A stretch of 64,000 nt of DNA from Pacificitalea sp040119125 (lineage in GTDB: Bacteria; Pseudomonadota; Alphaproteobacteria; Rhodobacterales; Rhodobacteraceae): assembly GCA_040119125.1 (NCBI GenBank), contig JBEDTR010000011.1, positions 186,001-250,000 on the forward strand. The letters are read 5' to 3'. Positions 28,556-37,444 of the stretch are shown here, in pieces (within the stretch, counting starts at the first letter, position 1; each line of letters opens with the position of its first letter). A program made the translations under genes and the position numbers. Under the pieces are notes generated by a model. That model was not told the DNA's origin and searched no databases. It saw nothing but the letters and a program-made list of their open reading frames with translations.

Positions 28556-30820
28556 ATGAGTGACGGTGACCTGTTCGGTGATGGCCGCGCGACGACGCGA
28601 GGCGAGGCTGCGCGGCCCGGCATCCCGGACCGCGACGGGACCTTCCCGCCCGGCGCGCTTGTCGGCGTGCTGACGACGCAGCCGCTGGACCGGCTACTGG
28701 ATTACAAAGCCCCTGAGGGCGGTTGCAGCCCCGGCGATCACGTCGAGGTGCCGCTCGGCCCGCGCAAGGTGCATGGCGTGGTCTGGGGGCCGGGGGCGGG
28801 CGGCTTTGATCTGGCCAAGGTGCGGGCGGTGTCACGGGTTCTGGACATCACGCCGATGCGCGAGGAGATGCGCCAGTTTCTGGGGCGCGCGGCGGATTAT
28901 ACGCTGACGCCCATGCCCGCGATGCTGCGGCTGGCGACCCGCGCGCCGGGGCTGACGGACGCGCCCGCCGCGCGCAAGATCTACCGCCCCGGCACCAGCC
29001 GCCCCGACCGGATGACCGATGCGCGCCGCCGGGTTCTGGATGTGCTCGACGAGCATGGCGGGCTGGCGTTTACGCTGGGCGAATTGTCGGAAATGGCGGG
29101 TGTCACATCCTCGGTCGTCAAAGGGCTGGTAAAGCTCGGCGCGGTGGCCGAGGAAGACGCCCCGCGCGATCTGCCCTATCCCCGGCTTGACCCCAACCTG
29201 CCCGGCGTTGCGTTGAGCGAAGCGCAGGATGCCGGGGCCACCGCCCTGCGCGCGGCGATGCAGGGCGGCGGCTATGGCACCACGATGCTGAAGGGCGTCA
29301 CCGGCTCTGGCAAAACCGAGGTCTATCTGGAGGCGGTGGCCGAATGTCTGGCGCAGGGGCGGCAGGCGTTGGTGCTGCTACCTGAGATCGCGCTGTCGGC
29401 GGAATTCCTGACGCGGGTCGAGGCGCGATTTGGCGCGCGTCCCGCTGAATGGCATTCCGGTGTCACCACGACCGAACGTCGCCGCTGCTGGAAGATGGTC
29501 GCCGAGGGCGGCGCGCAACTGGTCGTCGGTGCGCGCTCGGCCCTGTTCCTGCCATTCCGCGATCTGGGGCTGATCGTCGTCGATGAGGAACATGACACCT
29601 CCTACAAGCAGGAGGATGGGGTGCTCTATAACGCCCGCGACATGGCGGTTCTGCGTGCGGCGTGTTGTTCGGCGCGGGTGATCCTTGCCTCCGCCACGCC
29701 ATCGCTGGAAACTTGGGCCAATGCCGAGGCCGGGAAATACGACCGGGTGGAGCTGGGCGCGCGCTTTGGGCGGTCGGTCCTGCCGGATATGGACGCCATC
29801 GACATGCGGGACGAGGATCTGGCCGCCGGGCATTGGATCTCTCCGACGCTGGCGGGCGCCATGCGCGCGCGGATCGAGGCGGGCGAGCAATCTTTGCTGT
29901 TCCTGAACCGTCGCGGCTACGCCCCCGTGACGATCTGCCGGGCCTGCGGGCACCAGATCGGCTGCGATCACTGCGACGCGCGGATGGTCGAGCACCGGTT
30001 TCAGAAGCGGCTGGTCTGCCATCAATGCGGTGAGAGCAAACCCGTCCCGGAAAAATGCCCGTCTTGCGAGGTGGAGGGTAAGCTCGCCCCCGTCGGCCCC
30101 GGTGTGGAGCGCATGGCCGAGGAGGTCACGGCGGCGTTCCCGGAGGCGCGTGTCGCGGTGCTGTCGTCGGATTTGTTCAGCTCCGCCCGCGCGCTGAAGG
30201 ACACCATCGCCGCGATTGCCGCCGGTGGCGCGGATATCATCATCGGCACGCAACTGGTGGCGAAGGGGCATAATTTCCCGCTGCTGACGCTGGTGGGCGT
30301 GATCGACGCGGATCTGGGGCTGCAAGGCTCGGACCTGCGCGCCGCCGAAAAGACGTTTCAATTGATGCGGCAGGTCGCGGGCCGCGCGGGGCGGGCCGAA
30401 CGCCCCGGTGCCGCGCTGTTGCAGACTTTTCAGCCGGAACACCCGGTGATCCGCGCGATCCTTGGCGGTGATGAGGAGGCCTTCTGGCGGGCCGAGGCCG
30501 AAACCCGGCGGCAGGCCGGTGTGCCGCCCTATGGCCGCATGGCGGGAATTATCCTCAGCTCCCCCGATGTGCAGGAGGTGTTCGATCTGGGCGCGGCGAT
30601 GGCGCGACAGGACGGGCCGCTGCGCCGCATCGGCGCTCAGGTGTTCGGCCCCGCGCCTGCGCCCATCGCGCGTATCCGGGGCCGTCACCGGGTGCGGCTG
30701 CTGGTCAAGGCCGATAAACAGGCGCCGCTGCAATCCGCGCTTTCGGAATGGATCGCGCAATTCCGGCGTGGGTCAAACCTGCGACTGGCGGTGGACATCG
30801 ATCCGCAGAGTTTCTTCTGA
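28556..30820 (+). CDS. priA: primosomal protein N' (replication restart helicase PriA)
   Basis: This 754-residue helicase restarts stalled replication forks. The N-terminal 3'-DNA-binding domain is followed by Walker A (GVTGSGKTEVY), DEEH (VDEEHDTSYKQED), the zinc module with paired cysteines (CRACGHQIGCDHCD and CHQCGESKPVPEKCPSC), helicase motifs QLVAKGHNFP and RQVAGRAGRAERPG, and the C-terminal domain. The start is the second nearby ATG (MSDGDLF), with AAGG nine bases upstream; the first ATG overlaps that site. Confidence 0.95.
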   Translation: MSDGDLFGDGRATTRGEAARPGIPDRDGTFPPGALVGVLTTQPLDRLLDYKAPEGGCSPGDHVEVPLGPRKVHGVVWGPGAGGFDLAKVRAVSRVLDITPMREEMRQFLGRAADYTLTPMPAMLRLATRAPGLTDAPAARKIYRPGTSRPDRMTDARRRVLDVLDEHGGLAFTLGELSEMAGVTSSVVKGLVKLGAVAEEDAPRDLPYPRLDPNLPGVALSEAQDAGATALRAAMQGGGYGTTMLKGVTGSGKTEVYLEAVAECLAQGRQALVLLPEIALSAEFLTRVEARFGARPAEWHSGVTTTERRRCWKMVAEGGAQLVVGARSALFLPFRDLGLIVVDEEHDTSYKQEDGVLYNARDMAVLRAACCSARVILASATPSLETWANAEAGKYDRVELGARFGRSVLPDMDAIDMRDEDLAAGHWISPTLAGAMRARIEAGEQSLLFLNRRGYAPVTICRACGHQIGCDHCDARMVEHRFQKRLVCHQCGESKPVPEKCPSCEVEGKLAPVGPGVERMAEEVTAAFPEARVAVLSSDLFSSARALKDTIAAIAAGGADIIIGTQLVAKGHNFPLLTLVGVIDADLGLQGSDLRAAEKTFQLMRQVAGRAGRAERPGAALLQTFQPEHPVIRAILGGDEEAFWRAEAETRRQAGVPPYGRMAGIILSSPDVQEVFDLGAAMARQDGPLRRIGAQVFGPAPAPIARIRGRHRVRLLVKADKQAPLQSALSEWIAQFRRGSNLRLAVDIDPQSFF

Positions 30821-30938
30821 TCCGCGATAGTCTGGCGCCATTTTGCGCCATCGGCAGCTATATCTGAGGCGAGACGACGAAGCGTGGAGGGTGAATTAGG
30901 CTTCCGCCGGTGTATGTTTTTGGCATAGATCTTGCGCC

Positions 30939-32168
30939 ATGAAAACTTTGCCCCTTGCCGAGGCCCGTCACCTGCCGGTCTGGCGCCGCCCTACCACGTT
31001 GCTGTTTCTAATGGCCGCCGGGATGCCAGTGGCCTTTGCCACATGGTCGGCGCTGCTGAACAACTTCGTTATCGAAGTGGCGGGGTTTGACGGCTCCGAT
31101 ATTGGCTGGCTGCATACGGTACGCGAAATTCCCGGCTTTCTTGCGATTGGGGTGATCGCCCTGATCATGGTGATCCGCGAACAGGTGCTGGGCCTGATGG
31201 CGCTGCTGCTGCTAGGGGTGGCCACTGCAATTACGGCATGGTTTCCGTCTTTGGGCGGTATCCTGACCATCACCATGCTGAGCTCGATCGGGTTTCATTA
31301 TTACGAGACGGTCAATCAATCGCTGCAATTGCAATGGATTGACCGGGCGCGCGCGCCGCAGATGCTGGGCTGGTTTCTGGCGGCGGGATCGGCGGCAACG
31401 CTGGCGGCCTATGTCCTGATCGTAATGACATGGGACGCGCTGGAGCTGAGCTACAACACCGTTTATCTGGCCTCCGGCGGGGTGACGGCGCTGATCGCGG
31501 TCGCCTGTTTCCTGCTTTTCCCGCAATTCGAGGCACCCAATCCGCAGGTCAAGAAATTCATCCTGCGGCGGCGCTACTGGCTGTATTACGCGCTGCAATT
31601 CATGGCAGGTGCGCGTCGGCAGATCTTTGTGGTGTTTGCAGGCTTCATGATGGTCGAGCGGTTCGGCTTTGACGTGCATCAGGTCACCGCGCTGTTTCTA
31701 ATCAACCTCGTCGCCAATATTGTGATCGCGCCGCTGCTGGGCCGGGCCGTGGCGATCTGGGGCGAGCAGCGCACGTTGATCTTCGAATATGCCGGGCTGA
31801 TCTGCGTGTTTCTCGCCTATGGCGGGGTTTACTGGTTCGGCTGGGGCGTGCTGCTGGCCTCGGTGCTCTATGTCATCGATCACATCTTCTTCGGGCTGGC
31901 ACTGGCGCTGAAGACCTATTTCCAGAAGATCGCCGATCCCGGCGATATCGCCCCCACGGCGGCTGTGGCCTTTACCATCAATCACATCGCGGCGGTGTTT
32001 CTGCCCGCGCTGCTGGGCTATCTGTGGCTGACCTCTCCCGCCGCGGTGTTCCTGCTGGCCGCAGGTATGGCGGCGACCTCGCTGGGTCTGGCGCTGCTGA
32101 TCCCGCGTCATCCGGTGCCGGGTTATGAAACCCGTCTGAGCCGCCTGCTACCTGCCCCGGCGGAGTAA
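30939..32168 (+). CDS. MFS transporter, substrate unknown
   Basis: This 409-residue membrane protein has about 12 predicted helices. Helix 1 includes LLFLMAAGMPVAFATWSALLNNFVIEVAGF, and a charged cytoplasmic loop near the middle (FILRRRYWLYYALQ) divides two six-helix halves. It resembles AmpG-like or general MFS permeases, but no substrate motif stands out. It is 76 bp upstream of msrA and may be co-transcribed. Codon use matches the neighbours. Confidence 0.82.
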   Translation: MKTLPLAEARHLPVWRRPTTLLFLMAAGMPVAFATWSALLNNFVIEVAGFDGSDIGWLHTVREIPGFLAIGVIALIMVIREQVLGLMALLLLGVATAITAWFPSLGGILTITMLSSIGFHYYETVNQSLQLQWIDRARAPQMLGWFLAAGSAATLAAYVLIVMTWDALELSYNTVYLASGGVTALIAVACFLLFPQFEAPNPQVKKFILRRRYWLYYALQFMAGARRQIFVVFAGFMMVERFGFDVHQVTALFLINLVANIVIAPLLGRAVAIWGEQRTLIFEYAGLICVFLAYGGVYWFGWGVLLASVLYVIDHIFFGLALALKTYFQKIADPGDIAPTAAVAFTINHIAAVFLPALLGYLWLTSPAAVFLLAAGMAATSLGLALLIPRHPVPGYETRLSRLLPAPAE

Positions 32169-32243
32169 GGCCGGACCGGAGGTCACCGGTAGGAAATCCG
32201 CTGCGGCCACCCTATATCGGGGACAAGCAAAGGAGAGGTCCTG

Positions 32244-32915
32244 ATGTTTCTGTTTCAACGCAAGCCAACCGCCCCCGTCACCGCCGAGACCGCGCTGCCC
32301 GGACGGGCGGAGGCGATCCCCACCGCCGACACACATTTCGTGCTGGATCGCCCCCTGACCCGCGATGTGCCGCCGGGCATGGAAGAGGTGATCTTCGGTA
32401 TGGGCTGTTTCTGGGGGGTCGAACGCCTGTTCTGGCAGATCGACGGCGTCTATCTGACGATGGTGGGCTACGCTGCGGGTTATACCCCGAACCCGACCTA
32501 TAACGAGGTCTGTTCTGGCATGACCCACCATAATGAGGTGGTGCGCGTGGTCTATGATCCGCTGGTCGTGTCCTTCGAGGCGCTGCTGAAGGTATTCTGG
32601 GAAGGCCATGATCCGACCCAGGGCATGCGTCAAGGCAATGATGTCGGCACTCAGTATCGCTCAGGCATCTATTACACCACCGACGCGCAGAAGGCCGCCG
32701 CGCTGGCCAGCCGCGATGCGTTTCAGCCCCGTCTGTCCGAAGCTGGACGCGAGGAGATCAGCACCGAGATTTTGCCCGCGCCAGAGTTCTACTTTGCTGA
32801 GGACTACCACCAGCAATATCTGGCCAAGAACCCGGGCGGCTATTGCGGGCTTGGCGGCACCGGCGTCACCTGTCCCATTGGCACAGGCGTAGGCTCCGGA
32901 TCGGGCGCGGCGTAA
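32244..32915 (+). CDS. msrA: peptide-methionine (S)-S-oxide reductase MsrA
   Basis: This 223-residue protein repairs oxidised methionine. The catalytic Cys lies in FGMGCFWGVERLFW, with family segments VGYAAGYTPNPTYNEVC and GQYRS-type (VGTQYRSGIYY). Resolving cysteines sit in the C-terminal GGYCGLGGTGVTC. Some 45 residues precede the core, a longer N-terminus than the minimal E. coli form but without a signal peptide. Ribosome site AAGGAGAG precedes the ATG. Confidence 0.94.
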   Translation: MFLFQRKPTAPVTAETALPGRAEAIPTADTHFVLDRPLTRDVPPGMEEVIFGMGCFWGVERLFWQIDGVYLTMVGYAAGYTPNPTYNEVCSGMTHHNEVVRVVYDPLVVSFEALLKVFWEGHDPTQGMRQGNDVGTQYRSGIYYTTDAQKAAALASRDAFQPRLSEAGREEISTEILPAPEFYFAEDYHQQYLAKNPGGYCGLGGTGVTCPIGTGVGSGSGAA

Positions 32916-32989
32916 TCTGACGGGCGATGGCGGCGGTGGCTTGATCGCCGCCGCTTGCCCCGCCGGGCGGGGATCGCTACATCCCCGCC

Positions 32990-33757
32990 ATGCCCCGTTT
33001 CGCGCTGAAAATCGACTATCACGGTGGCCCGTTTTCGGGCTGGCAACGGCAATCGCATGCGCCATCGGTGCAGCAGGCCGTGGAGGAGGCTCTGCGCCGC
33101 CTGCAACCTGACGCGCCAAAGATCGGGGCGGCGGGGCGCACCGATGCGGGCGTGCATGCGACGGGGCAGGTGGCGCATTGCGATCTGACCCGCGATTGGG
33201 ATCCGTTTCGCCTCAGCGAGGCGCTGAATTTCCATCTGAAGCCTGCGCCGATTGCGATCACCGCCTGCGCGGCGGTGGCCGATGACTGGCATGCGCGGTT
33301 CACGGCGATGGAGCGGCGCTACTTGTTTCGCCTGATCGCGCGCCGTGCGCCGCTGACACATGAGCACGGGTTGGCATGGCGTGTGCCGCATCCGCTCGAT
33401 CTGGCCCCGATGCAGGAGGCCTGCGCGCATCTGCTGGGGCGGCACGATTTCACGACGTTTCGCGCCTCTGAATGTCAGGCCGACAGCCCGGTCAAAACGC
33501 TGGACGAGGCGCGGGTCGAGGCGACGCCGCTAGAGGTGGGGATAGAATACCGCTTTACCTTCCGGGCGCGGTCATTCCTGCATAACCAGATCCGCAGCTT
33601 CGTTGGCACGCTGGAGCGGGTGGGCGCGGGGGCTTGGAGCCCCGATGACCTGCGCGCGGCGCTGGAGGCACGCGAGCGCAGCCGCTGCGGTCCGGTCTGC
33701 CCCCCTGACGGGCTATACCTGACCGGAGTGGGCTACCCGGAAGATCCATTTGGCTGA
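32990..33757 (+). CDS. truA: tRNA pseudouridine(38-40) synthase TruA
   Basis: This 255-residue enzyme modifies U38-U40 in tRNA anticodon arms. The catalytic Asp is in GAAGRTDAGVHATGQVAH; other TruA blocks are YHGGPFSGWQRQ, ERRYLFRL and ARSFLHNQIRSFVG. It begins ATGCCCCGTTTC in the gap after msrA, and is convergent with the sulfatase gene 8 bp away. Confidence 0.94.
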   Translation: MPRFALKIDYHGGPFSGWQRQSHAPSVQQAVEEALRRLQPDAPKIGAAGRTDAGVHATGQVAHCDLTRDWDPFRLSEALNFHLKPAPIAITACAAVADDWHARFTAMERRYLFRLIARRAPLTHEHGLAWRVPHPLDLAPMQEACAHLLGRHDFTTFRASECQADSPVKTLDEARVEATPLEVGIEYRFTFRARSFLHNQIRSFVGTLERVGAGAWSPDDLRAALEARERSRCGPVCPPDGLYLTGVGYPEDPFG

Positions 33758-33765
33758 CGCAAGCC

Positions 33766-35205
33766 TCAGGTGATCTTGATCGCCGCAGGCTCTTTCACCG
33801 GCGCGTCGCGGACATCGTCGGGGAGCAGGCGGGGCGGCAATGGTCGGGCCAGATCAGGCAGCGCGGCGGTAAGCTCCGCCACCAGCGGCGCCAGATTGGC
33901 GGGCACGCCATCGGCCAGCAAATTCGCCCGTTCGAACGGATCGCTGGTGTGATCGTAAAGCTCCATCGTGCCGTCATGGTAGCGGATCAGCCGATGCGCG
34001 GCGCTGCGGACGGTGCTGGCCACGAAGCTGCGCCTCTGGCCGGGCGGACGTTTATGCAAGAACCTCTCATAGGCCGACACGGTAGGGCGGCGGTCTGAGG
34101 CCTCCCCGCCTAGCAGCGGCCAAAGCGATTGCCCGTCAAGCGGATGGGGCGGGGTAAGGCCGCCTGCCTCAGCCAGCGTCGGGTATAGATCGAGCAGCGA
34201 CACCGGCTCCGCCACCCGGCGTGGCGCGATGCCCGGACCGGCAATCATCAGCGGCACCCGCAGCGCGCGTTCCCATAAGGTGAATTTGCGGAAGGCCAGT
34301 TTCTCGCCCAGTTGCCAGCCGTGATCGGACCACAGCACGATCAGAGTATGGGCGTCCTGCCCGGTCGCTTCCAGCCGATCCAGCACCTCGCCCAACCGGG
34401 CATCGGCATAGGCGATGGCGGCGAGATAGGCGTGCAGGAAGTCGCCGTATTCGTTCATCTCGACCAGCGACTTGCCCATTTTCGGGAATACGAACCGGCG
34501 GGCCGCCGCCGGAATCTGATCCCACGCGCTGCGGTCGTCGGGGTCGAATAGGTGTCCCCCCAGCCCCGGCGGCAGCGCCACGGGGGTCTCGATCATGTCG
34601 AAATAGCGTTGCGGCACAATGAAGGGGAGGTGCGGACGGTATAGGCCGATCGACCAGAACTGTTTCTCGGCGGTCTCAGTGATCTCCGGCAGCATCGCGG
34701 CCAGCGTGCGGTCGTCCATCAGTGGCGGCGCGTCATCGGGGATGGGTCCGAAATCGCTATCAAGGTCGAGCAGCCCGCCGCGCACGCAGCGCGAAATCGG
34801 CGCAAAGCGGTCCAGCGGGCTGTCATGCCAGCGGTCCCAATCGGCAGGATCAAGCCCCGAGCGCCCCAGATGGTAAATCTTGCCCGCGCCGGAGGTCCGC
34901 CAGCCCGCGCGCCGCGCCTGTCCGATGATCGAGTTCTGTCCGCCGCGCGGGTAGCGCATCGCCCAACTGTGGCGATTATGGTAAAGCCCGGTGCGCCACG
35001 GGGCCTGTCCGAACAGCGTGGCGGTGCGCGACGGAGAACACGCAGGGGCAGGCGCGTAGGCCGCGTCAAACACGCAAGCCCGGCGCGCCAGCCGCGTCAG
35101 GTTCGGCGTCACCGCACCGGGATGCCCGCCAAGCGGCGCGATCCAGTCGTTCAGATCCTCAATGGAAATCAACAGGATGTTGCGGATCGGGGCAGGGGGT
35201 GACAC
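33766..35205 (-). CDS. sulfatase (iduronate-2-sulfatase/choline-sulfatase-like)
   Basis: This 479-residue alkaline-phosphatase-superfamily protein has the formylglycine motif C-S-P-S-R (APACSPSRTATLFG, near residue 55), the N-terminal metal Asp residues (ISIEDLNDW), and the later metal-binding LWSDHGWQLGEK. The cysteine must be converted to formylglycine for activity. There is no signal peptide, so it may act in the cytoplasm on imported sulfate esters. No formylglycine-generating enzyme and no transporter gene adjoin it. Substrate is not predictable from sequence. Confidence 0.85.
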   Translation of the reverse strand: MSPPAPIRNILLISIEDLNDWIAPLGGHPGAVTPNLTRLARRACVFDAAYAPAPACSPSRTATLFGQAPWRTGLYHNRHSWAMRYPRGGQNSIIGQARRAGWRTSGAGKIYHLGRSGLDPADWDRWHDSPLDRFAPISRCVRGGLLDLDSDFGPIPDDAPPLMDDRTLAAMLPEITETAEKQFWSIGLYRPHLPFIVPQRYFDMIETPVALPPGLGGHLFDPDDRSAWDQIPAAARRFVFPKMGKSLVEMNEYGDFLHAYLAAIAYADARLGEVLDRLEATGQDAHTLIVLWSDHGWQLGEKLAFRKFTLWERALRVPLMIAGPGIAPRRVAEPVSLLDLYPTLAEAGGLTPPHPLDGQSLWPLLGGEASDRRPTVSAYERFLHKRPPGQRRSFVASTVRSAAHRLIRYHDGTMELYDHTSDPFERANLLADGVPANLAPLVAELTAALPDLARPLPPRLLPDDVRDAPVKEPAAIKIT

Positions 35206-35548
35206 CGGCGATGCTCCTCAGGACAGCGGGTGCGGGGAGTTTGCAGCCGTGAGGGCCGCGCGCAAGACGCAAGCGCAGCGCGGCGCGCCCGCAGTGGCAG
35301 CGGTGTTGCAATTGGGGCGTGGAGCGGCGCGTCATTTGCACGTCGCGCGGCGCTTTGGGTCCGCTCCTGCGCGGGCGGCCAAGGGGCGAGCGGGGGCTCT
35401 GCCATGCAGGTCGCATCGCGCGTCGATTTGGGGCGGAGCTGTGAGGGGACAGCGACTTAGACTGGCTGGCGGGCGCGCTTGTGCCGTCACGATTTATCCG
35501 AGAGCGGGGGCGTGGCGCAGCCATGTGGCGACGCCCTTCTCGAATGAA
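35206..35548. other. 343-bp gap between the sulfatase gene and the leuA terminator
   Basis: This gap must hold the sulfatase promoter (read leftwards). I see no coding stretch with a ribosome site and no recognisable structured RNA. It is GC-rich with several short unsupported open frames. Confidence 0.55.
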
Positions 35549-35578
35549 GAAAGGGCGGACCTTCTGGCCCGCCCTTTC
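35549..35578 (-). terminator. terminator of leuA
   Basis: A 13-bp stem (GAAAGGGCGGGCC with GGTCCGCCCTTTC, one G-U in the minus-strand RNA) has a 4-base loop and starts 3 bp past the leuA stop. The only imperfect pair is a wobble on the minus strand and a true mismatch on the plus strand, which supports use in the leuA direction. Confidence 0.7.
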
Positions 35579-35581
35579 GCG

Positions 35582-37162
35582 TCACACGACGTCTTTGTAG
35601 CTTACCATCTTCAGGTCTTCGCCGGATTGGGACCGCTCCCGGCGGACCATCAGGCGATTGAGCGCGCTGACATAGGCCTTGGCCGAGGCGACGACCGTAT
35701 CGGTATCGGCGGCCTGTCCGGTGACGATGTTGCCGTCTTCCTCCATCCGCACGCTGACCGTGGCCTGCGCATCGGTGCCAGCGGTGACCGCGTGCACTTG
35801 ATAGAGTTGCAGCCGCGCCTGATGCGGGACGATCTTCTTGACCGCGTTGAACACCGCGTCCACCGGACCGTCACCCTGCGCAGTCACCTGCTGGTCTTCG
35901 CCATCGACGGTCAGGGTCAGATCGGCGGATTGCGGGGCTTCGGTGCCGCAGATCACGCGCAGGAACCGGACCTTCAGCCGGTCGGTCCGGCCCTCGGTCG
36001 CGGTCTCGCTCATCAGCGAAACGATATCCTCGTCGTAGACTTCCTTCTTGCGGTCGGCGAGCGCCTTGAACCGCACGAAGACGTCCTGCAGTTGGTTGTC
36101 GGACAGCTCGAACCCCAGATCCTTCAGCTTCGAGCGCAGCGCGGCGCGGCCCGAATGCTTGCCCATGACGATGCTGGTTTCGGTCAGGCCCACATCGGTG
36201 GGGCGCATGATCTCGAACGTCTCGGCGTTCTTCAGCATGCCGTCCTGATGGATTCCGCTTTCATGGGCAAAGGCGTTCTTGCCGACGATGGCCTTGTTAT
36301 ACTGCACCGGGAAGCCCGACACGGTGGCAACGCGCCGCGAGATGTTCATGATCTTGGTGCTGTCGACGCGGGTGTGCCACGGCAGAATGTCGTTGCGCAC
36401 CTTCAGCGCCATCACGACCTCTTCCAGTGCGGTATTGCCCGCCCGCTCGCCCAGACCGTTGATGGTGCATTCGATCTGCCGCGCGCCGCCTTCGACGGCG
36501 GCCAGCGCATTGGCCGTCGCCATGCCCAGATCGTTATGGCAGTGGGTCGCGAAGACGATCTCATCGGCGCCCGGCACTTCGGCGATCAGGCGGCGGATCA
36601 GATCGGCGCTTTCCACCGGCGCGGTATAGCCCACCGTGTCGGGGATGTTGATCGTGGTGGCACCTGCCTTGATCGCGATCTCGACAACACGGGCGAGGTA
36701 ATCCCACTCGGTCCGGGTGGCGTCCATCGGCGACCATTGCACATTGTCGCAGAGGTTGCGGGCATGGCTCACCGTGTCGTGGATGCGGTCGGCCATCTGA
36801 TCCATGGTCAGGTTCGGGATCGCGCGGTGCAGCGGCGAGGTGCCGATGAAGGTGTGGATGCGCGGGCTGCGCGCGTGTTTCACGGCCTCCCAGCAGCGGT
36901 CGATATCCTTGTAATTCGCGCGGGCGAGGCCGCAGATCGTGGCCTGCTTGCTCAGCTTCGAGATTTCGGACACGGCGGCGAAATCGCCTTCGGAGGCGAT
37001 GGGAAACCCGGCCTCGATGATGTCGACGCCCATCTCGTCCAGCAGTTGGGCGATCTCCAGCTTCTCGGCATGGCTCATCGTCGCGCCGGGGCTCTGTTCG
37101 CCGTCACGCAGGGTGGTGTCGAAAATCAGGACGCGGTCCTGTTCGGGAATGGGAGTGGTCAT
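35582..37162 (-). CDS. leuA: 2-isopropylmalate synthase
   Basis: This 526-residue enzyme makes 2-isopropylmalate, the first committed step of leucine synthesis. The HMGL-type TIM barrel begins IFDTTLRDGEQSPGATM and has the metal-ligand pattern HCHNDLGMA; the C-terminal LeuA dimer/regulatory domain (about residues 390-510) mediates leucine feedback. It is preceded by a leader peptide with a run of leucine codons at 37249-37344, so attenuation is likely. Its terminator is at 35549-35578. Confidence 0.95.
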   Translation of the reverse strand: MTTPIPEQDRVLIFDTTLRDGEQSPGATMSHAEKLEIAQLLDEMGVDIIEAGFPIASEGDFAAVSEISKLSKQATICGLARANYKDIDRCWEAVKHARSPRIHTFIGTSPLHRAIPNLTMDQMADRIHDTVSHARNLCDNVQWSPMDATRTEWDYLARVVEIAIKAGATTINIPDTVGYTAPVESADLIRRLIAEVPGADEIVFATHCHNDLGMATANALAAVEGGARQIECTINGLGERAGNTALEEVVMALKVRNDILPWHTRVDSTKIMNISRRVATVSGFPVQYNKAIVGKNAFAHESGIHQDGMLKNAETFEIMRPTDVGLTETSIVMGKHSGRAALRSKLKDLGFELSDNQLQDVFVRFKALADRKKEVYDEDIVSLMSETATEGRTDRLKVRFLRVICGTEAPQSADLTLTVDGEDQQVTAQGDGPVDAVFNAVKKIVPHQARLQLYQVHAVTAGTDAQATVSVRMEEDGNIVTGQAADTDTVVASAKAYVSALNRLMVRRERSQSGEDLKMVSYKDVV

Positions 37163-37220
37163 GATATCTGGTCCTTAGCGTCTGGTGCCGTCTGTAGTGC
37201 GAAGATCCGGCGCTGGTCCA

Positions 37221-37255
37221 CCCCTGAGCGGCGCGCCGGGAGGCACGCTCAGAGG
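37221..37255 (-). promoter_or_regulatory. leader hairpin overlapping the end of the leu leader peptide
   Basis: In the minus-strand RNA, CCUCUGAGCG (37255-37246) can pair with CGCUCAGGGG (37230-37221; one G-U). The 5' arm contains the last Leu codon and stop of the leader peptide, so ribosome position on the leader would decide whether it forms. No U run follows, so a plain terminator is not obvious. Confidence 0.5.
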
Positions 37256-37344
37256 CAGCTAAGGAGAAGCAGCCCACCCGCAACGGGCAGCGCAGGCGCG
37301 AAAACGCGCGGCGCGGCAGCGGGGGTATGGTGGCTCTTGCTCAT
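37249..37344 (-). CDS. leuL: leu operon leader peptide (LeuL-like, 31 residues)
   Basis: This short frame, ATG to TGA, encodes a 31-residue peptide ending GGLLLLSCL, with four consecutive leucine codons (CTG CTT CTC CTT) and a fifth just before the stop. It lies 86 bp upstream of leuA on the same strand. Runs of the end-product amino acid's codons in a short leader are the hallmark of ribosome-mediated attenuation. No purine-rich ribosome site precedes the ATG, and a TATAGT hexamer ends 7 bases before it, so the message may be nearly leaderless. Recognised by reading, not by search. Confidence 0.75.
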   Translation of the reverse strand: MSKSHHTPAAAPRVFAPALPVAGGLLLLSCL

Positions 37345-37351
37345 GGGGCGG

Positions 37352-37357
37352 ACTATA
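37352..37357 (-). promoter_or_regulatory. candidate -10 element of leuL-leuA
   Basis: TATAGT on the minus strand sits 7 bases before the leader ATG. A T-rich stretch at the -35 position (TTTTCT, 18 bases upstream) is a weak partner. If real, transcription starts at or next to the leader start codon. Confidence 0.4.
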
Positions 37358-37444
37358 GCCGGGGCGCGCGCCGAAAGAAAAGCCCCGAAATGGACCTTTC
37401 TCCTCACACGCCTATCTCCCCCCTGCAACAACGGGAGAGGCGAC

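Noticed and set aside
29378..30760. 460-codon frame on the minus strand inside priA
   Set aside because: Antisense shadow of priA helicase motifs; no domain and no start signals.
30833..30850. Short stem TGGCGC/GCGCCA after priA
   Set aside because: Only 6 bp and no T run; not convincing as a terminator.
35162..37440. Upstream 760 codons of the long plus-strand frame that ends in the short-chain dehydrogenase
   Set aside because: They run antisense through leuA and the leader peptide; the dehydrogenase has its own ATG at 37445 with GGGAGAGG.
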